Source: RFPI01 sp964398195
GTDB lineage: Bacteria; Pseudomonadota; Gammaproteobacteria; Burkholderiales; Methylophilaceae
Assembly (NCBI GenBank): GCA_964398195.1
Contig: CAYNLW010000012.1
Location: 1-34,068 of the forward strand
Direction: 5' to 3'
Length of the DNA stretch: 34,068 nucleotides
Below, piece after piece: positions 16,292-25,388 of this stretch. Every line of letters starts with the position of its first letter. The stretch's first letter is position 1. Made by a program: the position numbers and the translations under genes. A model generated the notes under the pieces. It was not told the DNA's origin and searched no databases. It worked only from the letters and a program-made list of their open reading frames with translations.

Positions 16292-17161
16292 CTAGCTTTT
16301 AAATTCTGTTCTATGTTTTAAGGCTGGCAAGCTTTTACGCAAGCTGGCTTGATAGTCGCGATTAATCGAGGCAATCACCACGCCTGAGCCTCTGGGCAAG
16401 CGGTCTAAAATCACTCCCCACGGATCGACTATCATGCTGTTGCCGTGCGTTTCGCGCCCCGAGGCATGATAACCGCCTTGCGCCGAAGTTAATACATAAC
16501 ATTGGTTTTCTATCGCTCTGGCGCGCACCAAGGTTTCCCAATGGGCTTTGCCTGTGGTCTCGGTAAAGGCGGCTGGAATCACGATTAAATCCACATTGCC
16601 CATGGCGCGATATAGCTCTGGAAAACGTAAGTCATAACAAATCGATAAGCCAATTTTGCCGAACGGCGAGTCCACTACCACCACTTGGTCACCAGCTTGT
16701 ATGGTTTTTTCTTCGTGATAGTGCTCGCTGCCTAAATCAAGCCCGAATAAATGAATCTTGTCATAGCGCGCCACGCATTCGCCTTGCTGGTTATACACCA
16801 AGCAACTATTGCGGATTTTGTTAGGGCTATCGCATTGCAAAGGTATGGAGCCCGCTACCAACCAAACAGCAAATTTATTGGCAGTCTCGGCCAGAAATTG
16901 TTGGATAGGGCCGAGTCCAAATGCCTCTGCGGCAGCCACTTTATCGGTTTCTTTTAACCCCATAATGGCAAAATACTCTGGCAGCGCAATCAGCTTGGCA
17001 CCCTGATCCACAGCGATTTGAATCAATTTTTCAGCCTCGCTTAGATTGGCTGCCACATTGGGTCCTGAGACCATTTGTATGCCGGCGATTTTAATGATGC
17101 CGCTGGCATTCTTGTCGCTCGTTTGCTGCGATTTTTGCGCTGATCTTAATTTTATTGCCAT
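16292..17161 (-). CDS. Carbon-nitrogen hydrolase (Nit1/Nit2-like amidase)
   Basis: Nitrilase-superfamily amidase, 289 residues, with the complete catalytic triad: Glu62 (LPEYF), Lys135 (YDKIHLFG) and Cys175 (LSICYDLRFPELYRAM). The latter signature is that of the Nit1/Nit2 branch, whose characterised members hydrolyse deaminated glutathione or omega-amides; the substrate here is inferred. The cytosolic enzyme has a roughly 20-residue polar N-terminal extension before the conserved IKIAGIQM strand, yet AAGGA lies 5-6 bases before ATG 17161, supporting this start. Located between yhdP and tldD, a standard betaproteobacterial arrangement. Confidence 0.92.
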   Translation of the reverse strand: MAIKLRSAQKSQQTSDKNASGIIKIAGIQMVSGPNVAANLSEAEKLIQIAVDQGAKLIALPEYFAIMGLKETDKVAAAEAFGLGPIQQFLAETANKFAVWLVAGSIPLQCDSPNKIRNSCLVYNQQGECVARYDKIHLFGLDLGSEHYHEEKTIQAGDQVVVVDSPFGKIGLSICYDLRFPELYRAMGNVDLIVIPAAFTETTGKAHWETLVRARAIENQCYVLTSAQGGYHASGRETHGNSMIVDPWGVILDRLPRGSGVVIASINRDYQASLRKSLPALKHRTEFKS

Positions 17162-17208
17162 GAGTTCCTTGCGTGATATTCGCGTTTAAGTTTAAGTAAG
17201 GTTAGCGC

Positions 17209-20200
17209 CTAGCGAACGATACCACTAGGCGGTTTGACTGGGGCGGGTTTGTCGTCGATTTCTAGCGGATTACTCCAAGTGCCGACTATTTCGTACTCTG
17301 ATTCGGCGATTTTATCTAAAGGGTTTTTTAGCACTTTTTGTGCGATATAAGCCGCTGCGCCAACTGCGGGGCCACCGGCAAAGGCGGCCAAAGATAAAGC
17401 GTCAGTAATATACGGCCGTACTTTGACATACAGATGTTGTGTTTCTTTATCCAAATCGGTTTCGCCTTTAATTTCGACTCCCGCAGTTGGACCTTCCATT
17501 TTGAAATTATTGCTACGCATAATGCCTTGCTTGATATCAATGTCTGCGGTGATTTTGTCGAATACAAAGCCAGAACTAAATAAATCTTTAAAATCCAGCG
17601 TCAAGCGGCGCGGTAGATTCTGTAAGCTAATCACACTAAATAGCCGTCCTACCCCTGGCTCTACCTTGAGGATTTGTCCCTTATTGGCCTCTAATTGCAA
17701 ACTGCCTGCTAAATTCGGCAGATCAAATTCATGCGGGCTGCCAGCCCAGCTAAGCTGGCCACTAAGTTGTGCATTGCCGCCTTTAATGGTGTCGGCATAA
17801 TTTAAGCGCTTAAAGGTCTTGCCAATATCGCTAATCTGCCAGTTAAAATACATGGCCGTGGTTTGTTTGCTCTTCCAGTTATTCCATTGTCCATTGGCGT
17901 TTAATACGCCATCTGGGTTTTTCAGCATTAGGCGATTAATCATCCAATTGCCGTTTTGTTCACGTGCGACTAGCTCTAAATGACCAAATTTCTTTTTATT
18001 CAGTTCAAAATTTCCCGCATTGATATCCAAATCCGGATATTTCATATCCAGCTGCTTAATCGTTTTATCGTGTTGTCTTTTATCCGGCGTATCTTGCGGC
18101 CAAGTCAGCTGATTGAGATTGGCGAGAATTTTGCCGGAGCCTTGTGGCACCCAGCGCACGCTGCCTTTAATCTCATCACTATTTAGCCCAAGCAACCATG
18201 CGTTAGCATTTAATTGCGCAGACAATTTAAAGTTATTCAGGCGCTTATCAAACAAATCAAAACTATCTGCGCTGATATCGAGATGGTCAAACGGCAATTT
18301 CACCGCATTATCTTTTTGCCCATCAGGTTTTTCAAATAACACCAGCCAATCATCTAAATCTAAGTGGTTGAGCTGGGCTTTTAGATTGAATGCTTTTTGG
18401 CTAGGAATTTCGGCGACCAGATTCACGCCAATTTCGCCTTTATCAATTTTGCCTACGCCATTTTGCAAGCTACGGGCAAACTTGCCGTTGATGGCATTGC
18501 CCAGATTAAATTGAATCAAGTCTTGATTGGCTGCAGTGTATTTGCGTTCAAGCGAGAAACTCATGCTTTCATTGGCCGCTTTATTGAGCGGTGCCGGCAA
18601 TTGCAAGGCTAGGCCTTGTAAGTTGGAATTGATAGAAAACTCTAGGCGCTTATCGCTGATGCTGGCGCGGCCTTGCCAATCGGTACTGCCGCTAATGCTG
18701 TTAGCTAGGGTAATGCCCAAAGCGCGGCGCAATCCGGCTTCGTTGATTTTGCCTCGTGCGCTGATTTGTACAGTTTTCGCTTTGTCGGTATTCATCGCGA
18801 TCTGCACCGGCGCGTCAAATAAATTTAAACGCAGGTTTTGACTGCTTAACACGCCATCAGCAAGGTTAATGTCGCCATTGATTTGCGTTAGTTCAGGCAG
18901 ATTGTCGGCGCTTAATGTGGCATTTTGTAGGCTGTACTTTCCGCTATATTTGCTGTTCTCTTGATGATATAGCGGGATATGCACTTGCATCAGCAGCTTG
19001 CCTGTACCGCTAGCTTTGAGGCCTTGGCTGGCGCCACCCAGCCAAGCGTTAATCGGGCTAGTGTTGGCGAATAATAGTTGGTCTTGCAGATTGCCGCTGA
19101 CTTCGCCTTTGATATCCAAGTCATTCTCAGCGACTAACAAGTCAGGGATAGTAATTTTGGTGTTGCTAATTTTGTTATTTAATGACTTCGCTTCGCTGAT
19201 AAATAGCTCCATGCGTTTGCCTTCAAACAGCATATTCATTTTGACTGCGGATAACATCGGCCAGCCGGTGGCATAGTCCAGAATGACATCGTGCGCCTTG
19301 CCGGTGATACGGAAGATGCCTTTGCGATTATCAACAAAGGGGAAGTCGGCTAGTTTGCCTTTTAGCACCATGCGCACATCTTCCGCTTGGCCGTCTAATA
19401 CCGAGGTATCAATCCAGTCCAATACTTCTTTGCTCAGGATATAAGGCAGATACAATTTGCTGAACTTCACGTCGGCATGCGGGAAATTACTAGTTAAATC
19501 AAATGCCGCGCCATTGCGTTCATCGTAATTGATATAACCCTCTACCTCGCCGGCAGTGTGTGGGGTGCCAAGTTCTAGCTTGCTGAGATGCACATTAAAT
19601 TTATCTTGCTCATGGCGCCAAACCACCTTGCCGCGTAAATAATCTACCGGCAAGCCATAACGCAATACTTGTTTCATATACAGCGTGATATGTTGGCTAT
19701 TCAGTTGCAATACACCGCTTTTCTCATTCATGCTGATATTGCCTGTTAGATGTTGAAAGCCCGGCACATCGAATTGCTCTATAGGTTCTAGGCCTAAATC
19801 AGAAAAGTCGGTTTTCAGCGCGTAATGCTCTATGCTTTGCGGCGTATTGCGCCATTCCAGATATAAATTGCTGAGCTTACCAACTGGGCTGGCTTGTTTA
19901 ATTTGATTGGCCAATTGCTCGTCTATAGGCAGATAGGGGATTAGCTTATCGACAGTTTCTAATTGAAATTCATCTAGGCTTAATTTGCCCTGATAATAAG
20001 CTTGTTGATTTTTTTGGCTTTGCAGCAGGCTGAAATAGCCTTTTTTCATATTCAATTGTTCTGGGGTGAGCAATTGCAAATTGCTAGCCTCTATCCATTG
20101 GCCATTGCGACGTTGCTCCCACAGCAGCTTGCCAGCTAGCCGATTTAATTGCGTGGGTTGGGACTGATAGGGCAGTTGTGCGCTTAATTGCTGAATATCC

Positions 20201-21039
20201 ACTTGACCAGCCACGCGCTCTATCGCCGCGTCATCAAAGCTCAGCCAGACGCGACTATCACCAAAGCCGGCATGTATCATCAGCGGCAAATCTATCCATT
20301 GCTTGATTTCACTTAACTCGGCTTGCTGAATATCCGCATACAGCTTGCCATGCCAGTGTTGCCAATCGCTTACTTTGCGGCCAAACAGATTGCCGCGTAT
20401 ATCTATCATTTGTTCGCTGACTGCCGAGGGCAAGGCTTTTAAAGCAAAACGATGGTGGCCACGCAGACTATCCCAAGCTGGGTTTTCAATTTTTAAATTA
20501 AGTTGCGTTAAACGAATTTCTGGCGCTTGACGCAAAGCGTCCTGCCAAATGACATCGGCGTCTATCACCAAGATTTCATTTTGTCTTAGTAGCCAATTGG
20601 GAAAGGCATCTTGGCTAGGGCCGCTGAGGGATATGCCGGCGATAAAAATTTGCCCATCTGCTTCACGGCGGATATTTAATTCCGGTTGATAGATGATTAA
20701 CTTACCAAGACGGGGTTCTAGCAATGGAATAGACCACCAAGAGAGCGTGCTATCAATTTGTTTTAAGGACAGGGCGACGCGATTTTGTTGGTCGTAGATA
20801 TCTACTTGGGAGAGCCGTATGGAGGGATTCAGGCCTTGCCAACTGGCTTGGATACTGCCGATTTCCACTTTTTGCCCTAGCGTTTGGCTGATGGCTTGCA
20901 CAATATCGGCTTGGTATTGCGCGATATTGGGCAGAATAAAGTAGCGCAAAGCGATGATGCTGACAGACATCACCAGCAACATGGCTGCCAAGGCAATCAA
21001 GCTAAATCGATATAGCCAGATAAAATATTTTTTCAGCAT
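17209..21039 (-). CDS. yhdP: YhdP-family AsmA-like protein
   Basis: Very large (1276 residues) AsmA/TamB-type protein. One N-terminal transmembrane helix (FSLIALAAMLLVMSVSIIAL, about 12-31) anchors it in the inner membrane; the rest should be a periplasmic beta-groove bridging to the outer membrane. YhdP with TamB and YdbH moves phospholipids to the outer membrane in E. coli. Family cues: DUF3971-type central region, LDFKDLFSSGFVFDKITADI followed by GPTAGVEIKGETDL near the C-terminus, and the final YEIVGTWSNPLEID block. GAGAA just precedes the ATG. First gene of the minus-strand run that continues through nitrilase, tldD, mfd and dedA. Confidence 0.93.
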   Translation of the reverse strand: MLKKYFIWLYRFSLIALAAMLLVMSVSIIALRYFILPNIAQYQADIVQAISQTLGQKVEIGSIQASWQGLNPSIRLSQVDIYDQQNRVALSLKQIDSTLSWWSIPLLEPRLGKLIIYQPELNIRREADGQIFIAGISLSGPSQDAFPNWLLRQNEILVIDADVIWQDALRQAPEIRLTQLNLKIENPAWDSLRGHHRFALKALPSAVSEQMIDIRGNLFGRKVSDWQHWHGKLYADIQQAELSEIKQWIDLPLMIHAGFGDSRVWLSFDDAAIERVAGQVDIQQLSAQLPYQSQPTQLNRLAGKLLWEQRRNGQWIEASNLQLLTPEQLNMKKGYFSLLQSQKNQQAYYQGKLSLDEFQLETVDKLIPYLPIDEQLANQIKQASPVGKLSNLYLEWRNTPQSIEHYALKTDFSDLGLEPIEQFDVPGFQHLTGNISMNEKSGVLQLNSQHITLYMKQVLRYGLPVDYLRGKVVWRHEQDKFNVHLSKLELGTPHTAGEVEGYINYDERNGAAFDLTSNFPHADVKFSKLYLPYILSKEVLDWIDTSVLDGQAEDVRMVLKGKLADFPFVDNRKGIFRITGKAHDVILDYATGWPMLSAVKMNMLFEGKRMELFISEAKSLNNKISNTKITIPDLLVAENDLDIKGEVSGNLQDQLLFANTSPINAWLGGASQGLKASGTGKLLMQVHIPLYHQENSKYSGKYSLQNATLSADNLPELTQINGDINLADGVLSSQNLRLNLFDAPVQIAMNTDKAKTVQISARGKINEAGLRRALGITLANSISGSTDWQGRASISDKRLEFSINSNLQGLALQLPAPLNKAANESMSFSLERKYTAANQDLIQFNLGNAINGKFARSLQNGVGKIDKGEIGVNLVAEIPSQKAFNLKAQLNHLDLDDWLVLFEKPDGQKDNAVKLPFDHLDISADSFDLFDKRLNNFKLSAQLNANAWLLGLNSDEIKGSVRWVPQGSGKILANLNQLTWPQDTPDKRQHDKTIKQLDMKYPDLDINAGNFELNKKKFGHLELVAREQNGNWMINRLMLKNPDGVLNANGQWNNWKSKQTTAMYFNWQISDIGKTFKRLNYADTIKGGNAQLSGQLSWAGSPHEFDLPNLAGSLQLEANKGQILKVEPGVGRLFSVISLQNLPRRLTLDFKDLFSSGFVFDKITADIDIKQGIMRSNNFKMEGPTAGVEIKGETDLDKETQHLYVKVRPYITDALSLAAFAGGPAVGAAAYIAQKVLKNPLDKIAESEYEIVGTWSNPLEIDDKPAPVKPPSGIVR

Positions 21040-21086
21040 TTCTCAGCGGGTGCTTTCGTTATTGCGCGCAAACCAAACAAGCCAGC

Positions 21087-21115
21087 ATTTTACTATAGCC
21101 AGCAGGCATAGTCAG
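21087..21115 (-). promoter_or_regulatory. Predicted sigma-70 promoter of the yhdP run
   Basis: On the minus strand CTGACT (21115-21110) and TAAAAT (21092-21087) are separated by 17 bases; four of six and five of six positions fit the consensus. Predicted initiation near 21080 gives a leader of about 40 bases before the yhdP ATG at 21039. The 309-base divergent interval 21040-21348 holds this promoter and the candidate for the opposite gene, and nothing else I can identify. Confidence 0.42.
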
Positions 21116-21261
21116 ATACTAATGCAGGCCAGCTTAAATTTAGCCCAGACCGTGATTGATGAGGGGCTATTGCTTAGGCCAGCGCATAGGTGCATTAGTT
21201 GCATGGGGACAAGACTAATATATGCGCCATCTTGTTTTGCCCTTAAGCATGCGCGATTTGC

Positions 21262-21287
21262 TAAAATAGCGCGTTTTTTAAGCGCGC
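21262..21287 (+). promoter_or_regulatory. Candidate promoter -10 and leader hairpin upstream of 21349 gene
   Basis: TAAAAT at 21262-21267 could be a -10 element; the nearest -35-like hexamer, TTGCCC at 21237-21242, is 19 bases away, which is long. Directly after it GCGCG (21269-21273) and CGCGC (21283-21287) form a 5-bp GC-only stem around a T-rich loop at the predicted transcript start. Confidence 0.33.
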
Positions 21288-21348
21288 ATATGCCGCTTAG
21301 CTATTTTATTTACTCGTCAGTTTTTATTTGCTCACTAGAAAGCCCACC

Positions 21349-21927
21349 ATGTCAGACGCACCGAATACCGAATTTTCTTATGCCAAACGGCTTAGCCTGA
21401 TGCACGCCTTGTTGCTCACCGAGTTGCGTAGGCCGCAAGACCCGCCACCTAGCGCCAATCTACAGGACTATCCAGCGCTAGATGCGGCCAGCTATATCGC
21501 TTGTTTTATTACTTTCCAAGCGATACGCGCAGCAGGTCGTTCGCCAGCAGAGGAGAGGCTAGACCAGTTTGAAATGTTGAGCGTGTATCAGGTCTATGCC
21601 TTGCTCAGCTATGCATTTCTCGCCATGCCCTTAGAGCAGCAGCGCATTGCACCGGATTTGGAGCAGCAACAATATGTGATAGGCAAAACGCTGTTTGCTG
21701 AATTAAGCGATGAAGAGTTGGTCGATGTGATTGATAGCGGGCAGCGTAAATTTAATTTAATCAGCCAAGCCGACGCTGAGCACTGGCAACAATATCGTCA
21801 AGATTTAGAAAAAGCGGTGATCGCCTTGGTGGTGGCTTCGACTGATGATGAAACACCGTATAACAAAGAGGAGTTATACCCGGTATTTGCCACGCTATTG
21901 GGAATGTTATGTGAGGCGTTTAGCTAG
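21349..21927 (+). CDS. Conserved-looking hypothetical protein
   Basis: I do not recognise this 192-residue soluble protein. It is mostly helical, with MSDAPNTEF leading to a helix SYAKRLSLMHALLLTELRRP, a proline-rich turn (PQDPPPSANLQDYPALDAAS), and an acidic C-terminal part (LSDEELVDVIDSG; STDDETPYNKEELYPVFATL). There is no signal peptide, cysteine motif or membrane segment. ATG 21349 is preferred to the upstream TTG 21328: AGAAAG stands 7 bases before it and the upstream residues look non-coding. It is transcribed divergently from yhdP and convergently to prfC (42 bases between stops), so it is a single-gene unit. Codon use is like its neighbours, which argues for a resident gene. Confidence 0.75.
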   Translation: MSDAPNTEFSYAKRLSLMHALLLTELRRPQDPPPSANLQDYPALDAASYIACFITFQAIRAAGRSPAEERLDQFEMLSVYQVYALLSYAFLAMPLEQQRIAPDLEQQQYVIGKTLFAELSDEELVDVIDSGQRKFNLISQADAEHWQQYRQDLEKAVIALVVASTDDETPYNKEELYPVFATLLGMLCEAFS

Positions 21928-21953
21928 CTAGGTTGCGTTCAGATAGTCGCAGC

Positions 21954-21967
21954 TTAGGCTAGCCTAA
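21954..21967. repeat. Perfect 14-base palindrome at convergent junction
   Basis: TTAGGCTAGCCTAA is self-complementary and lies in the 42-base space between the convergent stops of the 21349 gene and prfC. As RNA it could only form a 5-bp stem with a CTAG loop and has no U-tract, so it is not a convincing terminator; a protein site is possible. Confidence 0.55.
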
Positions 21968-21969
21968 TA

Positions 21970-23553
21970 TCAGGCAATCTCGCGCGTTTCTAAAAAGCTA
22001 ATCTCAGGAAAACGCTCTTGCGCCATTTGCAGATTAACGCGGTTGGGCGCCAGATAGACATAATCACCTGCGCCGTCCATGGCCACATTAAAGCCATATT
22101 TATCAGCGATGGCGGATAAATCGGCAGCGCTGCCGCGCAACCAGCGGGCGGTGGCGCAATCGTAAGGCTCAAATATCACATCTACGCCGTATTCATGCTG
22201 TAAGCGGTGCGCCACCACATCAAACTGCAAAGTCCCCACGGCGCCCAAAATCATATCGTTGCTTAACAGCGGCCTAAATAGCTGTGAGGCGCCTTCTTCT
22301 GCCAGTTGTTGCAGGCCTTTTTGTAGCTGTTTCATCTTGAGCGGGTTTTGCAGACGCGCGCGGCGGAAATGTTCAGGTGCGAAACAAGGAATGCCGATAA
22401 ATTTCAGCTCCTCGCCCTCGCTAAAAGTGTCGCCTAATTTCACAGTGCCATGATTGGGAATGCCGATAATATCGCCTGAGTAGGCCTCGTCCGTGGTGCT
22501 GCGGTCTTGCGCCATAAAGGTAATGGCGTTATTCACTGCCAATAGCTTACCGCTAGCCACTTGTTTGATTTTCATGCCGCGTTCAAAACGTCCCGAACAG
22601 ACTCTTAAAAAGGCGATACGGTCGCGGTGTTTGGGGTCCATATTGGCTTGAATCTTAAATACAAAGCCAGAAAATTTGCCCTCGTCCGCCTCCACTTGGC
22701 GGCTGGCGGTGGCTCTGGAAAGCGGCGCGGGGGATAGCTCCACCACCGCGTCCAACAGCGATTGCACACCGAAATTATTAATCGCCGAGCCAAAGAACAC
22801 CGGCGTCTGTTTGCCTTGTAAATAGCTGTCTTGCGAAAATTGATGTGAGGCACCACGCACCAACTCAATATCCATGCGCAATTCATCTGCTTGGCTAGCC
22901 AGCAACTCATCCACTCTTGGGTTATCCAAGCCTTGGATAATCTCGGCGGTGCCTTTTTCTGCGCGTGGGTCAAAAAATACGATTTGGTCTAGATACAGGT
23001 GATACACGCCACGGAAACTTTTGCCCATGCCTATAGGCCAAGTCATAGGCGCGCATTGCATCCCTAGGGTAGATTCGATCTCGTCCAATAATTCAATCGG
23101 CGAGCGGCTTTCGCGGTCTAGCTTATTGATAAAGGTAATAATCGGTGTATCGCGCATACGACACACATTCAGCAATTTAATAGTTTGCGCCTCTACGCCA
23201 TTCACAGCATCAATCACCATCACCGCAGAATCGACCGCAGTCAGCGTGCGATAAGTGTCTTCAGAAAAGTCATCGTGGCCGGGGGTGTCGAGCAGATTAA
23301 TCATATGCTCGCGATAGGGGAATTGCATGACTGAGGAAGTCACCGAAATGCCGCGTTGTTTCTCCAGTTCCATCCAGTCCGAAGTAGCATGGCGCGCTGC
23401 TTTACGACCGCGCACTTCACCTGCCACCTGAATCGCGCCGCCAAACCATAATAGCTTTTCGGTCAGCGTGGTTTTGCCTGCGTCGGGGTGGGAAATAATG
23501 GCGAAAGTGCGTCTGCGTTGGATTTCGCGCTGAAAGTCTTTGGATATGCTCAT
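21970..23553 (-). CDS. prfC: Peptide chain release factor 3
   Basis: RF3 is the GTPase that removes RF1/RF2 from the ribosome after termination and contributes to post-peptidyl-transfer quality control. G-domain motifs are ISHPDAGKTTLTEKLL (G1, about 19-34), RGISVTSSVMQFPY (G2), LDTPGHDDFSEDTYRTL (G3) and FINKLDRESR (G4). The RF3-specific GKSFRGVYHLYLD and the C-terminal GAVGTLQFDVVAHRLQHEYG segments separate it from EF-G and TypA. Length 527 matches E. coli (529). Between its start and bpt are 114 bases holding a possible TAGAAT -10 (23586-23581, minus strand) without a well-spaced -35. Confidence 0.98.
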   Translation of the reverse strand: MSISKDFQREIQRRRTFAIISHPDAGKTTLTEKLLWFGGAIQVAGEVRGRKAARHATSDWMELEKQRGISVTSSVMQFPYREHMINLLDTPGHDDFSEDTYRTLTAVDSAVMVIDAVNGVEAQTIKLLNVCRMRDTPIITFINKLDRESRSPIELLDEIESTLGMQCAPMTWPIGMGKSFRGVYHLYLDQIVFFDPRAEKGTAEIIQGLDNPRVDELLASQADELRMDIELVRGASHQFSQDSYLQGKQTPVFFGSAINNFGVQSLLDAVVELSPAPLSRATASRQVEADEGKFSGFVFKIQANMDPKHRDRIAFLRVCSGRFERGMKIKQVASGKLLAVNNAITFMAQDRSTTDEAYSGDIIGIPNHGTVKLGDTFSEGEELKFIGIPCFAPEHFRRARLQNPLKMKQLQKGLQQLAEEGASQLFRPLLSNDMILGAVGTLQFDVVAHRLQHEYGVDVIFEPYDCATARWLRGSAADLSAIADKYGFNVAMDGAGDYVYLAPNRVNLQMAQERFPEISFLETREIA

Positions 23554-23667
23554 GCTGGTGGGTGAAAAATAAAAGCCGGCATTCTACAGGAATTTGGCTG
23601 GGGTAAAGGCAATTGCGCTGAACAGTTTAGGCTAAGGTCTGACCGCTTAACGCATCTGCCATGCAGT

Positions 23668-24414
23668 TTAGATACTAGAAGCGCTGGTCAGATTGGCATC
23701 AAACGCCTGCCATTGCCTATCTACCAAGGCTTGTAAAGGACGGAAGTTCTTTTTGTAAACCATTTTCGGGCTGCCGGCTATCCAATAACCTAAATACAAA
23801 TACGGCAGTTGCAAGCGCAAACACCAATCAATTAGCCATAACACCGCATAAGTGCCATAGCTGGCATGGTGATCGTCGGGGTCGTAAAAGGTATATACCG
23901 CAGATAAGCCGTCCTGCACCTGATCCACCACGCTGACCATCTTGCATACGCCATCTAGGCTAAACTCAATTAGATAAGAATCGACATTGCTTTGCACCAA
24001 GAACTGACGATATTGCTCAGTGGTATCTTGATCGCCTTCCGAGGGGTGGCGCGCCGCTTGATAGCGCAGGTATAAATCAAAATGTTGCTCATCAAAATGC
24101 AAAGGCAATACTTGCACAGTTAAATTCGCATGTTTCTTAAGCGCTCTTTGTTGGCTGCGGCTGGCATGAAATTGTTGCACCGGAATACGCACCGGCACAC
24201 AAGCGTCGCATTGCTCGCAATACGGCCGGTAAACATATTGCCCACTGCGTCTAAAGCCTTGCGCGATCAGATGGCTATAAGCTTGCGCGTCGATTAAATG
24301 TTGTGGCGTGGCAATCAGCGATTGCGCCCGTTGCTGCGCCAGATAGCCACAGGAATAGGGCGAAGTGACATAAAACTGTATCTTTTGTATAGGCACATCA
24401 TGCGGCGCAGTCAT
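23668..24414 (-). CDS. bpt: Aspartate/glutamate leucyltransferase (N-end rule)
   Basis: Bpt attaches leucine from Leu-tRNA to proteins with N-terminal Asp or Glu, marking them for ClpS/ClpAP degradation. The ATE-like N-terminal domain contains the cysteine cluster SPYSCGYL (about 18-25) and YCEQCDACVPVRI (about 65-77), the C-terminal GNAT-type domain contains YTFYDPDDHHASYGTYAVLW and YLYLGYWIAGSPKMVYKK. Length 248 is normal. Gene order bpt then prfC on the same strand; the usual neighbour aat or pyrD is not visible here. Confidence 0.95.
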   Translation of the reverse strand: MTAPHDVPIQKIQFYVTSPYSCGYLAQQRAQSLIATPQHLIDAQAYSHLIAQGFRRSGQYVYRPYCEQCDACVPVRIPVQQFHASRSQQRALKKHANLTVQVLPLHFDEQHFDLYLRYQAARHPSEGDQDTTEQYRQFLVQSNVDSYLIEFSLDGVCKMVSVVDQVQDGLSAVYTFYDPDDHHASYGTYAVLWLIDWCLRLQLPYLYLGYWIAGSPKMVYKKNFRPLQALVDRQWQAFDANLTSASSI

Positions 24415-24467
24415 AGCATTTCTCTTTCAATGCAGTTGCTTAAAATACCCCAATTAAATCCACACAA

Positions 24468-25184
24468 CTAAATCCAAATCAGCATAGCCGCTGCCATCGC
24501 CACCATTAACAAATCTTCTACGATGGTGATAAACGACATAGGCAGATTAAACACAGCGCCCAAACAAGCGCAGCGGATTTTTTGTTTATTCAGCACAGAA
24601 CGAATGACCCCCAAGCTAGAAAAGCCCATCACCACTAGCGTTAGCCAATTCACAGCGTGCATTTGCCAGCCAGTTAAATAGGCCAAACCCAAGCCCAGCT
24701 CAATAAACGGATAAACATAACCATAGCTTTTAACCCGCATAGCCAACAAGTCATACATAGCGTAACTATTGGCAAAGCTGGCGATATCCAACATTTTAAA
24801 AAAGGAAAATACTAGAAAAAACATGGCCATAAAATGCTGCATCCACAGCATCCCATCAAAGTTTGCTTGGTTGATTTGGCTTAGGCTAGTGGTCAATACA
24901 ATATAGCCAAATACAATCAGCAAAGGGCGGTAAGTGGCCAGCCAACTGCGGGTGGCGCCATCGCTAGGCGCATCGTTGCTGGGCATCAGCTGATATTGGC
25001 CGGCTTGTTGCAAGGCGAGATTTAGTTGTGACAAAGATAATGCAGTTGGCGCGCCCATCAATCGCACTTCTGGCGGTTGTAGCGTGACCTGCACTTGCGG
25101 GGCAAACGGGCTGAGCGCAATACGCACTTTATTGACACAGCTTTGGCAGTGCATGCCGGTAATGCGATAGCGTTGTATGGTCAT
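24468..25184 (-). CDS. HMA domain fused to MauE/DoxX-like membrane protein
   Basis: A 238-residue fusion. Residues 1-70 are a heavy-metal-associated domain with the metal-binding GMHCQSCVNKV (Cys13, Cys16). After a polar linker come four hydrophobic segments of a MauE/DoxX-like redox-associated membrane domain, ending with the conserved CACLGAVFNLPMSFITIVED block containing a Cys-x-Cys pair. MauE is required for tryptophylquinone or disulfide maturation in methylamine dehydrogenase; metal-linked relatives are uncharacterised, so a role in periplasmic thiol or copper handling is inference. Start is ATG 25184: AAGGAG stands 6 bases upstream, much better than the TTG at 25211. It is divergent from purL across about 200 bases. 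Confidence 0.85.
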   Translation of the reverse strand: MTIQRYRITGMHCQSCVNKVRIALSPFAPQVQVTLQPPEVRLMGAPTALSLSQLNLALQQAGQYQLMPSNDAPSDGATRSWLATYRPLLIVFGYIVLTTSLSQINQANFDGMLWMQHFMAMFFLVFSFFKMLDIASFANSYAMYDLLAMRVKSYGYVYPFIELGLGLAYLTGWQMHAVNWLTLVVMGFSSLGVIRSVLNKQKIRCACLGAVFNLPMSFITIVEDLLMVAMAAAMLIWI

Positions 25185-25277
25185 AGGCTGCTCCTTGCTC
25201 GTTTGTGCCAATATTGCTTGCCATTATAGAGTAAGCCAGCAGCTAAAAGTTTTCTCAAGTTAAGCCTAGTCTTGGGT

Positions 25278-25283
25278 TAAAAT
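25278..25283 (+). promoter_or_regulatory. Possible purL -10 element
   Basis: TAAAAT in the HMA-MauE/purL divergent region, followed by an initiation zone near 25290 and then the two candidate purL starts (25320, 25389). No strong -35 is seen 16-18 bases upstream. Same hexamer appears before the 4354 and 21349 genes. Confidence 0.33.
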
Positions 25284-25388
25284 ATCGCGTTTCCGTGCTG
25301 GCGACCTTGGCCTGTTTTTATGGGCAAGATGATTAGATGGGCACGGAATTTTTATTGGTCTTCTTTTTTAATTCATCAGATAGCTTTC

